Shown here: positions 1-9,039 of the stretch, piece after piece
How positions within the stretch are numbered: the stretch's first letter is position 1
Layout: each line of letters opens with the position of its first letter
Assembly (NCBI RefSeq): GCF_003660445.1
Contig: NZ_QZVQ01000006.1
Coordinates: 62,001 to 126,000, forward strand
Reading direction: 5' to 3'
DNA: 64,000 nucleotides
Origin: Croceibacterium ferulae
GTDB lineage: Bacteria > Pseudomonadota > Alphaproteobacteria > Sphingomonadales > Sphingomonadaceae
The notes under the pieces: model-generated
What the model saw: only the letters and a program-made list of their open reading frames with translations
What the model was told of the DNA's origin: nothing
Databases searched by the model: none
Made by a program: the position numbers and the translations under genes

Positions 1-170
1 GCAAGGTGAGCACCAATCCGGCCGGCGCGGAGCTGATCGAGCAGTGGACGATCGAGGGTTCCGGCCATGCCTGGTCCGGCGGTGATGCGGCCGGCTCCTA
101 CACCGACCCGAGCGGACCCGAAGCCTCACGCGAGATGATGCGCTTCTTCCTGACGCAACGCCGCGGCTGA
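1..170 (+). CDS. C-terminal end of a PHB-depolymerase-family esterase (partial)
   Basis: The reading frame enters from the left edge (first full codon at base 3) and stops with TGA at 168-170, leaving 55 codons. The fragment contains GSGHAWSGG, which matches the catalytic-histidine block of secreted LpqC/PHB-depolymerase-like alpha/beta hydrolases, followed by the usual short tail. The nucleophile and signal peptide lie outside the window, so substrate and location cannot be judged. It faces ruvC tail to tail, with 2 bases between the two stop codons. Confidence 0.65.
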   Translation, partial: KVSTNPAGAELIEQWTIEGSGHAWSGGDAAGSYTDPSGPEASREMMRFFLTQRRG

Positions 171-172
171 GC

Positions 173-649
173 TTACCATCGCGGCGGCAGCTGTGCCGCC
201 GTGATGGCCACGGCCAGCGCGTCGGCCGCGTCAGCGCCGGCAATGGCCGCGCCGGGCAACAGCACGCGCAGCATCGCCTGCACCTGCGCCTTTTCCGCCG
301 CGCCGGTGCCGACCACCGCCTGCTTGACGCTGCGGGCCGCATGTTCGGTGACGGGCAGGGCGGCCGCGCCGCAAGCGGCCAGCACCACGCCGCGCGCCTG
401 CGCCAGCTTGATGGTGGATTGCCCGTTCTTGTTCACGAACACCTCTTCCACCGCGGCGCGGTCGGGCCCGTGCTGCGCGATCACGGCAGCGATCGCGGCA
501 TGGAGCGCGGCCAGCCGCTCGGCCAGCGGGGTGCCCGTCCTGCTGGGCACCTGACCGTTCGCCACATGGCTGAGGCGCGACCCCTCGCAGCGCACCAGCC
601 CCCAGCCGGTGCAGGACAGCGACGGGTCGAGGCCCAGGATCAGCGGCAA
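173..649 (-). CDS. ruvC: RuvC Holliday junction endonuclease
   Basis: 158 aa, normal length for RuvC, which as a dimer cuts four-way junctions at the end of recombination together with RuvAB. The acidic metal-binding set is visible: D8 in GLDPSLSCTGWG, E68 in the AVEEVF strand, and D140 and D143 in GADAADALA. The start is TTG, one base after the TAA of yebC, so translation is probably coupled to yebC. In many proteobacteria yebC-ruvC is followed by ruvAB; here the next gene is an unrelated convergent one, so ruvAB must lie elsewhere. Confidence 0.96.
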   Translation of the reverse strand: MPLILGLDPSLSCTGWGLVRCEGSRLSHVANGQVPSRTGTPLAERLAALHAAIAAVIAQHGPDRAAVEEVFVNKNGQSTIKLAQARGVVLAACGAAALPVTEHAARSVKQAVVGTGAAEKAQVQAMLRVLLPGAAIAGADAADALAVAITAAQLPPRW

Positions 650-650
650 T

Positions 651-1394
651 TTACGACAGGGTCTCCATCACCTCGTCGGAGATTTCGTAATTGCCCCACA
701 CGGTCTGGACGTCATCGTCCTCCTCCAGCGCGTCGATCAGCTTCATCAGCGTGCCGGCATCGTCTTCCGCCACATCGACGCTGAGCCCGGGCTTCCACGC
801 CAGCTTGACGCTTTCCGGCTCGCCCAGCGCCTTTTCCAGCGCCCCGGCCACTTCGTGCAGCGATTCCATTGCGGTCCAGATCGTGTGGCCGTCCTCGCTG
901 CTTTCCACATCGTCGGCGCCCGCCTCGATCGCGGCTTCGAGCACCTGCTCCTCGCCACCGGCGCCTGCCGGGTACTCGATCAGGCCCTTGCGCTCGAACC
1001 CATGGGCCACGGCGCCCGATGCGGCCAGGTTGCCGCCATTCTTGCTGAAGGCGGTGCGCACATTGGTGGCGGTGCGGTTGCGATTGTCGGTCAGCGCCTC
1101 GACAATGATGGCGACGCCGCCCGGGCCATAGCCTTCGTAGCGGATCTCCTCGTAGTCCTCGCCCCCGGCGGCGGCGGCCTTGTCGATCGCCCGCTGGATG
1201 TTGTCCTTGGGCATGGACACCGCCTTGGCGTTGTTCACCGCCAGGCGCAGGCGCGGGTTCATGTCTGGATCGGGCATGCCCGACTTCGCTGCCACGGTGA
1301 TTTCGCGGCTGAGCTTGGAGAACTGGGCAGAGCGCTTTTTGTCCTGCGCGCCCTTGCGGTGCATGATGTTCTTGAACTTGGAATGGCCGGCCAT
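651..1394 (-). CDS. yebC: YebC/PmpR-family regulatory protein
   Basis: 247 aa with the family's hallmark N-terminus ([18 protein letters not shown]) and the YEGYGPGG segment near residue 88. YebC-family proteins were long described as DNA-binding regulators; work on some members instead indicates a ribosome-associated role that relieves stalling. The sequence alone does not decide between these. It is immediately upstream of ruvC (1-base gap), the classical arrangement. About 110 bases separate it from the S1/P1 nuclease gene upstream, and I see no gene there. Confidence 0.95.
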   Translation of the reverse strand: MAGHSKFKNIMHRKGAQDKKRSAQFSKLSREITVAAKSGMPDPDMNPRLRLAVNNAKAVSMPKDNIQRAIDKAAAAGGEDYEEIRYEGYGPGGVAIIVEALTDNRNRTATNVRTAFSKNGGNLAASGAVAHGFERKGLIEYPAGAGGEEQVLEAAIEAGADDVESSEDGHTIWTAMESLHEVAGALEKALGEPESVKLAWKPGLSVDVAEDDAGTLMKLIDALEEDDDVQTVWGNYEISDEVMETLS

Positions 1395-1508
1395 GGGATC
1401 CCCGGTTTGATGCTTGGCGGGCGCCCCTGACAGGGCCCCGAAGCGCAGGCCCTTACACCTGACAGGCGCGGGAGGGCAACCGGTGGCCCGGTCGCGGCAT
1501 GCCGGCGA

Positions 1509-2324
1509 TCACTTGCCGCCCGCGCAATGGCCGAAAGTCGCGTCGAGATAGCTGGCGAGGCGCAGGCCCGCCTTGGTCAGCTGCTGATGCACCAGCGGGC
1601 GCGCGCGGAAGATGTAGGCGCTGTCGATCGCCCGCTGCCCGGTGGCCGGGGTTTCTGCCGGATAGATCTGGCCATGCAGGCCACGCGACTCGTCCGCCCA
1701 GGCAACCGGATCGGTGCCGGACCAGGCGATGGCCTGCTCGCTGGTGATGGTGCGTTCCAGGAAATCGGCCCATTCGGAGTAGGACATCTGCTCCTGGTCG
1801 ATCAGCACGCTGTCCCACAATGCGTGGAGGTTCACCTCTCCGTCGCGGGTGGTGACGATCACGTCATTGCCGCCCCTGTCCGTCGCATTGCCGGCATGCA
1901 GCGGCTGGTTCAGGTCGCCCACGAAATGCACGATCATGCGCAAGGCGGCGCGGCGATCCTCCAGCGGAGCGGATTGGTCCAGCACCGTCGCGCGGGACTG
2001 TGCCAGGGCCGCGACGGCATCGCCTTCCGCCGGCGCACCGACTTGCGCGTAGCTCTGCCCGTCGGGGATGGTCACGAAATGCCAGGGGAAGGTCCGGTCG
2101 TGCCAGTACGGGTCCGGCGACAGGCGCATGTAATCGGGCCAGTTGGCAGCATCGGGCAGGGTTTCGGTGCCCAGCAGGTCGCGGATCTCCAGCCGGGTCT
2201 GCCCGCAGATGAACCGGTCCGCCAGTTCGGCCGCGACCCTGTGCCCGGTGGGCCCCCAGGCGTGTGCGGTGGCGGGCAGTACCAGCGCGACCGCCGCGCA
2301 CAGGGCAGGGATAAGGCGCATCAT
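1509..2324 (-). CDS. Secreted S1/P1-type zinc nuclease
   Basis: 271 aa. A signal peptide (about residues 1-22, ending ATAHA) is followed at once by WGPTGHRV. In the S1/P1 family the mature N-terminal Trp supplies zinc ligands and the His shortly after is another ligand. Further His/Asp motifs follow, including HFVGDLNQPLHAG in the middle of the protein. The family degrades single-stranded nucleic acids and 3'-nucleotides with three zinc ions. Export suggests a nutrient-scavenging role in the periplasm or outside. It appears to be a single gene. Confidence 0.88.
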   Translation of the reverse strand: MMRLIPALCAAVALVLPATAHAWGPTGHRVAAELADRFICGQTRLEIRDLLGTETLPDAANWPDYMRLSPDPYWHDRTFPWHFVTIPDGQSYAQVGAPAEGDAVAALAQSRATVLDQSAPLEDRRAALRMIVHFVGDLNQPLHAGNATDRGGNDVIVTTRDGEVNLHALWDSVLIDQEQMSYSEWADFLERTITSEQAIAWSGTDPVAWADESRGLHGQIYPAETPATGQRAIDSAYIFRARPLVHQQLTKAGLRLASYLDATFGHCAGGK

Positions 2325-2352
2325 TGTCGGCTCCTGAAGTAGGTAGGCAGGT

Positions 2353-2742
2353 TCAGAGTCTGACGGCGGTACCGCTGGCGCTGACCATCAGCATGGAGCC
2401 CGTATCGCCGATCACCTCATAATCAAGGTCCACGCCGACCACCGCATTGGCGCCCAGCCGCCGGGCTTCCTCCTGCAACTCGGCGATCGCCTGCTCCCGC
2501 GCATCCTTCAGCACCCGTTCGTAGGAGCCCGCCCGCCCGCCCACGATGTCGCGGATGCTGGCGAACAGGTCGCGAAACATGTTGGCGCCGATGATCGCCT
2601 CCCCGGTGACCACGCCCAGATAGTCGCGCACCGGGCGCCCTTCGACGGTGGGCGTGGTGGTGACGATCATGCCTGACTGGCTGCCGCCGCCGCCTTCGTC
2701 GCGCTCGTCCCGGCCGCTACCGGTGGCCCAGGGACTAGCCAT
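2353..2742 (-). CDS. YbjQ/UPF0145-family protein
   Basis: 129 aa. Residues 25-129 are a YbjQ-type domain: [26 protein letters not shown], then the [14 protein letters not shown] block. The biochemical role of the family is unsettled (sometimes called heavy-metal binding). The chosen ATG overlaps the stop of the upstream SDR gene (AATGGCTAG) and has GGGAG about 9 bases upstream. It adds a 24-residue Gly/Asp/Glu-rich tail absent from most relatives. The internal Met at 2670 would give the family's usual ~105 aa but has no convincing ribosome site. Confidence 0.85.
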   Translation of the reverse strand: MASPWATGSGRDERDEGGGGSQSGMIVTTTPTVEGRPVRDYLGVVTGEAIIGANMFRDLFASIRDIVGGRAGSYERVLKDAREQAIAELQEEARRLGANAVVGVDLDYEVIGDTGSMLMVSASGTAVRL

Positions 2743-3616
2743 TGATCACGCTCCCGCCATTGGGGTGCAGCACCTGTCCCGACATGTAGCTGGAATCCTC
2801 GCACGCCAGGAACAGGAAGGCCGGCGCTACCTCGTTCGGCTGGCCGGCCCGGCCCATCGGCGTGTTCTGGCCAAAGGTCGGGATCTTCTCCGCCGGGGCA
2901 CCGCCGGACGGATTCAGTGGGGTCCAGATCGGGCCGGGCGCCACGGCGTTCACGCGGATGCCTTCGCTCACCAAGTTCTCCGACAGCGATCGGGTAAACG
3001 CGGTGATCGCGCCCTTGGTGCTGGAATAGTCCAGCAGGCCGGCGCTGCCCTGGTACATGGTGACGCTGGTGCAGTTCACGACCGTCGCGCCGCTCTTCAA
3101 GTGGGGGCGGGCGGCCTGTACCATGTAGAACATGGAAAAGATGTTGGTCTGGAACGTGCGCTGCAGCTGTTCCGGCGTGATGTCGGTGATGTCCTTGTCG
3201 GGGTGCTGTTCCCCGGCATTGTTGACCAGCACGTCCAGCCGGCCCCAGCGGTCGATCACCGCGCGGACGAAGCCGCTGGCATGACGCTGATCGCCCAGAT
3301 CGCCGGCCGACAGCATGACCTCCGCCCCCTCGGCCTTGCACAAGGCTTCCGTGTGGTGGGCGTCGTCATGCTCGTTGAGATAGGCGATGGCGACGTTGGC
3401 ACCCTCCCGCGCGAACAGGATGGCCACCGCCCGGCCGATGCCCGAATCACCGCCGGTGACGATCGCCACCTTGCCCCGCAACCGGCCGGAGCCGGCGAAG
3501 CGGGGCATGAACTGGGGCTTGGGATGCAGGTCACTCTCGTGCCCCGGCATGCCCGGCTCTTCGGGGATAGGGTTGATATAGGCCTGGTCGGTGACGGGCG
3601 GCTGGGGTGTGCTCAT
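2735..3616 (-). CDS. SDR-family NAD(P)-dependent oxidoreductase (YhdF/YhxD-like)
   Basis: 293 aa classical-fold short-chain dehydrogenase. The cofactor motif [12 protein letters not shown] lies near residue 57, NNAG near 131, a Ser in the VNCTSV strand and the YSSTK catalytic Tyr/Lys. The long N-terminal extension ([17 protein letters not shown]) is typical of the SDR subgroup linked with general stress in Bacillus (YhdF, YhxD) and widespread in proteobacteria; the substrate is unknown. The start at 3616 was chosen because the N-terminus MSTPQPPV matches that subgroup; longer readings run into the gapR side. It overlaps the YbjQ-like gene by 8 bases, so the two are probably co-translated. Confidence 0.9.
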   Translation of the reverse strand: MSTPQPPVTDQAYINPIPEEPGMPGHESDLHPKPQFMPRFAGSGRLRGKVAIVTGGDSGIGRAVAILFAREGANVAIAYLNEHDDAHHTEALCKAEGAEVMLSAGDLGDQRHASGFVRAVIDRWGRLDVLVNNAGEQHPDKDITDITPEQLQRTFQTNIFSMFYMVQAARPHLKSGATVVNCTSVTMYQGSAGLLDYSSTKGAITAFTRSLSENLVSEGIRVNAVAPGPIWTPLNPSGGAPAEKIPTFGQNTPMGRAGQPNEVAPAFLFLACEDSSYMSGQVLHPNGGSVING

Positions 3617-3692
3617 GGCGGCGGCTCCGTGGCGGGAAAAGGATCGTTGCCCTTTCAAACCAATGCCGCGCGCCAAGCGTTCCGATCCGGCT

Positions 3693-3929
3693 TCAGCCCA
3701 GGCCCAGGGCCGTCTTGTAGGTGTCCAGCACCATTTCCATTTCGCGGCGGTCATCGGGCTTCATCTTCCGCAGCCGCACGATCTGGCGCATGATCTTGGC
3801 GTCGTAGCCCACGGCCTTCGCTTCGGCATAGACGTCGCGGATGTCGTCGCTGATGCCCTTTTTCTCTTCCTCCAGGCGCTCCACCCGCTCGATCAGCAGG
3901 CGCAGGCGGTCGTCGGTGGTTTCGGCCAT
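3693..3929 (-). CDS. gapR: GapR-type (DUF2312) nucleoid-associated protein
   Basis: 78 aa, essentially one long charged coiled coil (LLIERVERLEEEKKGI, then DIRDVYAEAKAVGYD and IMRQIVRLRKMKPDDR). This is the DUF2312 signature. The Caulobacter member, GapR, encircles overtwisted AT-rich DNA ahead of replication forks and polymerases. Length and motif order agree with that family. Gaps of about 76 and 94 bases on either side leave room for its own promoter. Confidence 0.93.
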   Translation of the reverse strand: MAETTDDRLRLLIERVERLEEEKKGISDDIRDVYAEAKAVGYDAKIMRQIVRLRKMKPDDRREMEMVLDTYKTALGLG

Positions 3930-4023
3930 GGGGGAACACTCCGGTAAGATGGCATGAACAGATTCGCGGGAAGGCGCGGCTGATAGCCAGCAAGTGCCTG
4001 CCGGTGAAGGGGGTTAGGCCCGC

Positions 4024-4344
4024 TCAGTGCTCGCCCGCGTTCAGCGCCACGCTCGCATCCATCCGCGCCAGCTGCTCCGGCGTTGCGGGGGTGGTGTGCC
4101 GTTCCTTCCACTCGGCCGACGGCATGCCGTGGATCAGCGTCCGGGCGGCCTCCTTGTCGCCCGGATAGCCCCCGTCGCGAATCCAGTCGGCCAGGCAGTT
4201 GCGGCAGAAGCCGGACAGACCCATCAGGTCGATGTTCTGCGCATCGGTGCGGTGCTGCAGATGGCGCACCAACCGGCGGAAAGCGGCGGCGGCGACGGCA
4301 TCGGGCAGGGCGTCCAGCTCGTCCGCGACCTCAGTATTGACCAT
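4024..4344 (-). CDS. DUF1244 domain protein
   Basis: About 106 aa. The conserved core is AAAFRRLVRHLQHRTD-QNIDLMGLSGFCRNCLADW, the DUF1244 signature with two close cysteines (CRNC), followed by a GYPGDKEAARTLIHGM segment. Function is not established. I used the ATG at 4344, which has AAGGA 11 bases upstream. An in-frame ATG at 4383 would add 13 residues but would lie almost on top of the divergent pyk start at 4395. The promoters of the two genes must share the short interval between them. Confidence 0.85.
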   Translation of the reverse strand: MVNTEVADELDALPDAVAAAAFRRLVRHLQHRTDAQNIDLMGLSGFCRNCLADWIRDGGYPGDKEAARTLIHGMPSAEWKERHTTPATPEQLARMDASVALNAGEH

Positions 4345-4394
4345 TACAAGCTTCGTCCTTGTGTTGTCGTGTTTCATTGCCATAGCCTTGGTCC

Positions 4395-5879
4395 ATGACG
4401 ACGACCCCCAATCCCAGCAAGCTTGGCCCCCGCGCTCGCAAGGTCAAGATCCTCGCCACGATCGGACCGGCCAGCCGCGATCCCGACATGCTGCGCCGCC
4501 TGGTGCGCGCCGGCGCCGATGCGTTCCGCGTGAACCTGTCGCATGGCGATCACGAAACCCACGCCGCCTCCATCGCTGCGATCCGCGCGCTGGAGAAGGA
4601 ACTGCACCGCCCGCTGACCATCCTGTGCGACCTGCAGGGGCCCAAGCTGCGAGTCGGCGCCTTTGCCGAAGGGCGCGCGCTGATCCCGCATGGCGGCCGC
4701 TTCGTGCTGGATCGCGACCCCGCGCCGGGTGACGCAACCCGCGTGCAGCTGCCGCATCCCGAACTCTTCGGCCTGATGTCGCCTGGCCAGCGGCTGCTGA
4801 TCAATGACGGCAAGATCCGACTGCGGGTGGTGGAGGCCACCGATCAGGCGATCACCTGCACCGCCGAGGTCGGCGGCGTCATCTCCGATCGCAAGGGCGT
4901 GAACGTGCCCGATGCGGAAATCCCGATCCCCGCCCTGACCGAAAAGGACCGGCGCGACCTGGCCTTCGCCATGGAACAGAATGCCGACTGGATCGGCCTC
5001 AGCTTCGTGCAGCGGCCGGAAGATCTGGCCGAAGCGCGCAAGCTGATGGGCGGCCGCGGCGCGCTGTGCGCCAAGATTGAGAAGCCGCAGGCGATCAAGC
5101 GCCTGGCCGAGATCATCGAGCTGTCGGACGGCGTGATGGTCGCGCGCGGCGACCTGGGTGTGGAGCTGAACCCGGAAGAGGTTCCGCCGCTGCAGAAGAA
5201 GATCGTGAACGCCACCCGCCTGCTGGGCAAGCCGGTGATCGTGGCGACGCAGATGCTGGAAAGCATGATCGAAAGTCCCGCGCCGACCCGCGCGGAGGTG
5301 TCGGACGTGGCCAACGCGGTCTATGACGGCGCCGATTGCGTTATGCTGAGCGCCGAGACCGCCGCCGGGCAGTGGCCGGAAGAAGCCGTGCTGATGATGG
5401 ATGCCATCGCCCGGCAGGTGGAACGCGACGACGGCTATCGCCAGCGGGTGCGCCTGCTCGACACTCCGCCCGATCCCACCACCGCCGACGCGCTGGCCCA
5501 TGCCTGCATGACCATCGCCGACACGGTCAGCATCGGCGCCATTGCGGTGTTCACCAGCACCGGCGTCTCCGCCCGCCGCGTGGCGCGCGAACGGCCATCC
5601 GTGCCGGTGATGGTGCTGACCCCCTCCATGACGGTGGCGCGCCGCGTGGCGCTGCTGTGGGGCGCGCATCCGGTGGCGACCAAGGATATCGGCAGTTTCG
5701 AGGAGATGATCGCCAAGGGCAAGCGCATGGCGCTGCGCCACGGCCTGGGCAGCAAGGACAGCAAGTTGATCGTGCTGGCGGGCGTGCCCTTCGGCATGGC
5801 CGGCGCGACCAACCTGCTGCATGTCGTGACGCTGAAGGGCGACGAGCTGGAACAGCACACGTCCCAGCCAGAAGGCTGA
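4395..5879 (+). CDS. pyk: Pyruvate kinase
   Basis: 494 aa. It catalyses phosphoenolpyruvate + ADP to pyruvate + ATP. Seen: RVNLSHGDHE at the start of the A domain, IKIRLR-type B-domain boundary, the K-containing CAKIEKPQAI strand, MVARGDLGVELNPEEVP, and the signature TRAEVSDVANAVYDGADCVMLSAETAAG block with catalytic residues intact. The C domain (about residues 350-494) holds the allosteric-site fold. It stands alone, convergent with psd (6-base gap). Confidence 0.97.
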   Translation: MTTTPNPSKLGPRARKVKILATIGPASRDPDMLRRLVRAGADAFRVNLSHGDHETHAASIAAIRALEKELHRPLTILCDLQGPKLRVGAFAEGRALIPHGGRFVLDRDPAPGDATRVQLPHPELFGLMSPGQRLLINDGKIRLRVVEATDQAITCTAEVGGVISDRKGVNVPDAEIPIPALTEKDRRDLAFAMEQNADWIGLSFVQRPEDLAEARKLMGGRGALCAKIEKPQAIKRLAEIIELSDGVMVARGDLGVELNPEEVPPLQKKIVNATRLLGKPVIVATQMLESMIESPAPTRAEVSDVANAVYDGADCVMLSAETAAGQWPEEAVLMMDAIARQVERDDGYRQRVRLLDTPPDPTTADALAHACMTIADTVSIGAIAVFTSTGVSARRVARERPSVPVMVLTPSMTVARRVALLWGAHPVATKDIGSFEEMIAKGKRMALRHGLGSKDSKLIVLAGVPFGMAGATNLLHVVTLKGDELEQHTSQPEG

Positions 5880-5885
5880 TCGGGA

Positions 5886-6749
5886 TCAGCCGATCCGTGC
5901 CAGCGGCATGCCGGCGCGGATCGGCTGGCCTTCGGTCAGGTCGGCCAGGGGCGGGGCATTTGCGGGCAGGAACACTAGGATGGTGGAGCCATGCTCGAAC
6001 CAGCCTATCTCCGCGCCCTTCTTCACCGACACCGACAATGCCCGCCGCGCCGATCCGCCGTCACGCAGCAGGGCCGGCGTGTCGAGAAAGGTCAGCCGGA
6101 TGCTGGCCACCAGGATGGCGGCGACCGGCACCAGCAGCATCGGCGTGCCATTCGCCAGCCGGGTCTCGATCACCGCGCGTTCGTTGCGGCAGAACAGCCG
6201 CTCCACCCGCTTCAGCGCGATCGGATTGACGTTCCAGCAATCGCCTGACTGGTAGGTCACGCCCTCCACGGTCAAGTCGGCCGGTGCGTGGAACCGGTGA
6301 TACATGCCCGCGGTCAGCCGCAGGGTCACGAACCAGCCATTGGCGAACCGTTCGGCTTGGCGTGGATCGGGCAGCAGCTCGTCCAGCCTGTAGGAGTAGC
6401 CCTTTACCTGCCAAGCGACCCCGTCCGCCACCCGCCCATGCGCGCCGACGATCGCGTCGCACGGGCTGGCGATCAGCGACGGATCGGCAGGGAAGGGCCG
6501 GGCACCTGGCCGCAACGCCCGCGTGAAGCCTTCGCCCAGCGAGCGGAAGCGGGTCTGCTGTGTATCTGCAAAATCCACGTTGGCGAAGAAGCGCCACGCC
6601 GCCAGCGCCGGTCGGGCGATCAGTGGATTCTCGCTGCGCGCGATCCGCCCCACGAATTGCGTCGCCCAGCGGCGCGGCAGGCGGTTGGTCAGCAGGAAAT
6701 TGAGGTCTTCCTGCAGCAGCAGGCCCATCAAACGCGCGCGCAATGTCAT
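5886..6749 (-). CDS. psd: Phosphatidylserine decarboxylase
   Basis: 287 aa. It converts phosphatidylserine to phosphatidylethanolamine at the membrane using a pyruvoyl group made by self-cleavage. The cleavage motif is H253-G254-S255-T256; LGST in E. coli, but the first position varies between relatives. The other catalytic residues are present: D98 in SPCDAIVG and H151/H154 in YHRFHAP. PE is the substrate of the PmtA-like methyltransferase encoded 3 kb away. Its start lies 32 bases from the divergent aminotransferase start. Confidence 0.95.
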   Translation of the reverse strand: MTLRARLMGLLLQEDLNFLLTNRLPRRWATQFVGRIARSENPLIARPALAAWRFFANVDFADTQQTRFRSLGEGFTRALRPGARPFPADPSLIASPCDAIVGAHGRVADGVAWQVKGYSYRLDELLPDPRQAERFANGWFVTLRLTAGMYHRFHAPADLTVEGVTYQSGDCWNVNPIALKRVERLFCRNERAVIETRLANGTPMLLVPVAAILVASIRLTFLDTPALLRDGGSARRALSVSVKKGAEIGWFEHGSTILVFLPANAPPLADLTEGQPIRAGMPLARIG

Positions 6750-6781
6750 GGCTGTGTCACCCGGATGCGGTGAAAGCGGCC

Positions 6782-8437
6782 ATGCATCCGATCCTTGCCG
6801 CCCTGCTGGGCTCCACCGCTGTGCTGGCCGTCACCAAGGGACGCCGGCGCCTCGCCTTGTCGCGCGCCAAGCATCCCTCTCTCGGCGGCCATGTCCGCAT
6901 GGCCAAGCGGGTCGCCGGGCAGATCCCCGGCTTCGCGCAAGCCCCCGACCGCTTCTTCGCCGCCGACGGCGCACCGGCCGAAGTCGCGCGCCGCCGACAG
7001 GCCGCGTTCGACCGGCTGTGCGCGCTGTACAAGCAGCGCTTCGCCAGGACGCTGGCCCTGACGCAGGAGGTGCGGCCCGGCCTGTCCGACCTGCAGTTCA
7101 CCGGCAGCTACCGCGTGCCGTTCCCCTTCGCCGCGCGGGTGCGCGAGCAGCTGGGCACCGGCGCCTTCCTGCAGGCCAGCGACGGGCCGGAGGTGATCGA
7201 CCTCGACGGCAACCGCCTGATCGACCTGACCGGCAGCTACGGCGTCAACCTGTTCGGCTACGAATTCTACAAGCAGTGCATCGCCGAGGGAGCGGCGGCG
7301 GTGGCGGAGCTTGGCCCGGTGCTGGGCGCCTACCACCCGCTGCTGGCCGACAATGTCCGGCGCCTGCGTGCATTGTCCGGCATGGACGAGATTTCGTTTC
7401 ACATGTCCGGTACGGAGGCGGTGATGCAAGCCGTGCGGCTGGCGCAGTACCATACCGGCGCACAGCGGATCGTGCGCTTCGCCGGCGCCTATCATGGCTG
7501 GTGGGGCGATGTGCAGCCCGGCATCGGCAACCCCGTGCCGGCGGACCGTACGCTGACCCTGGCCGAGATGTCGGAGCGCACGCTGCACGTCCTCGCCACG
7601 AGGCGGGACATCGCCTGCGTGCTGGTGAACCCGCTGCAGGCGCTGCACCCCAACAAGGCGGCGGCGTCGGACAACCAGCTGGTCGGCAGCGCCGGCCGCA
7701 GCGCGGGCGCGGACCTGCCGGCCTATCGTGCCTGGCTGCACCGGCTGGCCGATGTATGCAGCGGCAACGGCATCGTGCTGATCTTCGACGAGGTGTTCCT
7801 GGGCTTCCGCTTGGCACCCGGCGGCGCAGCCGAGTATTTCGGCGTGCGGCCGGACCTCGTCACCTATGGCAAGACGCTGGGCGGCGGGTTGCCCGTCGGC
7901 GTGCTGGCGGGCCGGGCCGCGCTGATGAAGCGCTGGCGAGAGGATCGCCCGCTCGACATCTGCTTCGCGCGCGGCACCTTCAACGCGCACCCCTATGTCA
8001 TGGGCGCGATGGACGCCTTCCTGCGTCGGCTGAAAACGCCGGAGGTGCGCAGCCTGTACCACGGGCTGGACGAACGCTGGAACGCGCGCGCCGCGGCCAT
8101 GAACGAGGCGCTCGCCAGGGCCGGCGTGCCGGTGCAGGTCGCTCATCTGCAGACGATCTGGACCGTGCTCTACACACAGCCGGCGGCCTATAACTGGATG
8201 CTGCAATATTACCTCCGCGCCGAAGGGCTGGCGCTCAGCTGGGTCGGCACCGGGCGGTTGATCTTCAGCCTGGACATCGATGATCCGATGTTTGCCGAGA
8301 TCGTCCGCCGCTTCGTGGCGGCGGCAGGCGCGATGGCGGCGGATGGCTGGTGGGACACGCCCCCGGGCCTGACCGACAAGGGCCTGCGCCGCGGCGTGCT
8401 GGGCCGCGCGCTGGCGACCCGCTTGGGGCGCGACTAG
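6782..8437 (+). CDS. Class III PLP-dependent aminotransferase, GSA-aminomutase-like
   Basis: About 551 aa, roughly 120 longer than glutamate-1-semialdehyde aminomutase; the extra part is N-terminal (residues 1-130, starting with a hydrophobic stretch). Core motifs: DLTGSYGVNLFGYE, MSGTEAVMQAVRLA, AYHGWW, LIFDEVFLGFRL and the Schiff-base lysine in TYGKTLGGGLPVG. Close parallels I recall are free-standing class III enzymes and the aminotransferase modules of PKS/NRPS proteins, so it probably aminates a carbonyl on an acyl-type substrate rather than serving haem synthesis. Start: ATG 6782 (MHPILAALLG); ATG 6743 would overlap the psd start. Its stop overlaps the stop of the convergent membrane-protein gene. 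Confidence 0.82.
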   Translation: MHPILAALLGSTAVLAVTKGRRRLALSRAKHPSLGGHVRMAKRVAGQIPGFAQAPDRFFAADGAPAEVARRRQAAFDRLCALYKQRFARTLALTQEVRPGLSDLQFTGSYRVPFPFAARVREQLGTGAFLQASDGPEVIDLDGNRLIDLTGSYGVNLFGYEFYKQCIAEGAAAVAELGPVLGAYHPLLADNVRRLRALSGMDEISFHMSGTEAVMQAVRLAQYHTGAQRIVRFAGAYHGWWGDVQPGIGNPVPADRTLTLAEMSERTLHVLATRRDIACVLVNPLQALHPNKAAASDNQLVGSAGRSAGADLPAYRAWLHRLADVCSGNGIVLIFDEVFLGFRLAPGGAAEYFGVRPDLVTYGKTLGGGLPVGVLAGRAALMKRWREDRPLDICFARGTFNAHPYVMGAMDAFLRRLKTPEVRSLYHGLDERWNARAAAMNEALARAGVPVQVAHLQTIWTVLYTQPAAYNWMLQYYLRAEGLALSWVGTGRLIFSLDIDDPMFAEIVRRFVAAAGAMAADGWWDTPPGLTDKGLRRGVLGRALATRLGRD

Positions 8438-9039
8438 GCCGGCGTGCCGTCCGGATAATCCATCCGCTCGCCCCGCAGCAGGCGGCGGGGTGCGCCCTTG
8501 TACAGGCGGAAATCGCTGAACGGATCGGTGATGATCTTGGTCGCCCAGACTAGTCCCGTCTCCACGTCACGGATGAAGAACAGGTGCACGCTGCGAAAGG
8601 CGATCGCGCCCACGCCCAGCACCAGCCAGCCGATCCCGACATGGCGCAGGTAACCCTCCACGCCGTCAACCGGCAGCAGCGCGCCCCACAGGGTCGGCTG
8701 GACCAGCAGCACCAGCGGCACCGCCAGCCACAGGCTCATCAGCACCCATTTGCGCTGGAGGTTGTAGCCGATCTTGATCTCTTCCTTGTGATCGTGCGTC
8801 GCCTCGTTGACGTGGTCGTAGCCCTTGGGCTCGAAGAAGAAATGCCCCGCCTGCCGGCTGGTCATCGCCACGCCCCAGGCCAGCAGGCTGGCGACCGCCG
8901 GGTCCACCCACAGGATCGCATAGGCCACCATGAAGGTGCAGGCGCTGACGAAATGCAGGGTCTGGTTGACCAGGCTGTGATGGTAGAATCGGTGGTCGTC
9001 CCACCGCTGCTCGGCAAGCTGAGCGCGGAAACCGGTCAT
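8434..9039 (-). CDS. DUF962/Mpo1-like integral membrane protein
   Basis: 201 aa with about four hydrophobic segments (near 30-57, 98-115 and 130-150). The pattern NQTLH (N25-H29) at the start of the first segment and GHFFFE (G65-E70) at the second matches the DUF962 family as I know it. Its yeast member Mpo1 is an iron-dependent dioxygenase that shortens 2-hydroxy fatty acids. Other histidines (H16, H20, H21, H76, H81, H83) cluster on the same side. Assignment is by motif memory, so moderate. It overlaps the upstream methyltransferase gene by ATGA and is surely co-translated with it. Confidence 0.6.
   Translation of the reverse strand: MTGFRAQLAEQRWDDHRFYHHSLVNQTLHFVSACTFMVAYAILWVDPAVASLLAWGVAMTSRQAGHFFFEPKGYDHVNEATHDHKEEIKIGYNLQRKWVLMSLWLAVPLVLLVQPTLWGALLPVDGVEGYLRHVGIGWLVLGVGAIAFRSVHLFFIRDVETGLVWATKIITDPFSDFRLYKGAPRRLLRGERMDYPDGTPA

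Noticed and set aside
4374-5858. 494-codon open frame antisense to pyk
   Set aside because: Shadow of pyk; no recognisable fold, and no ribosome site at its start.
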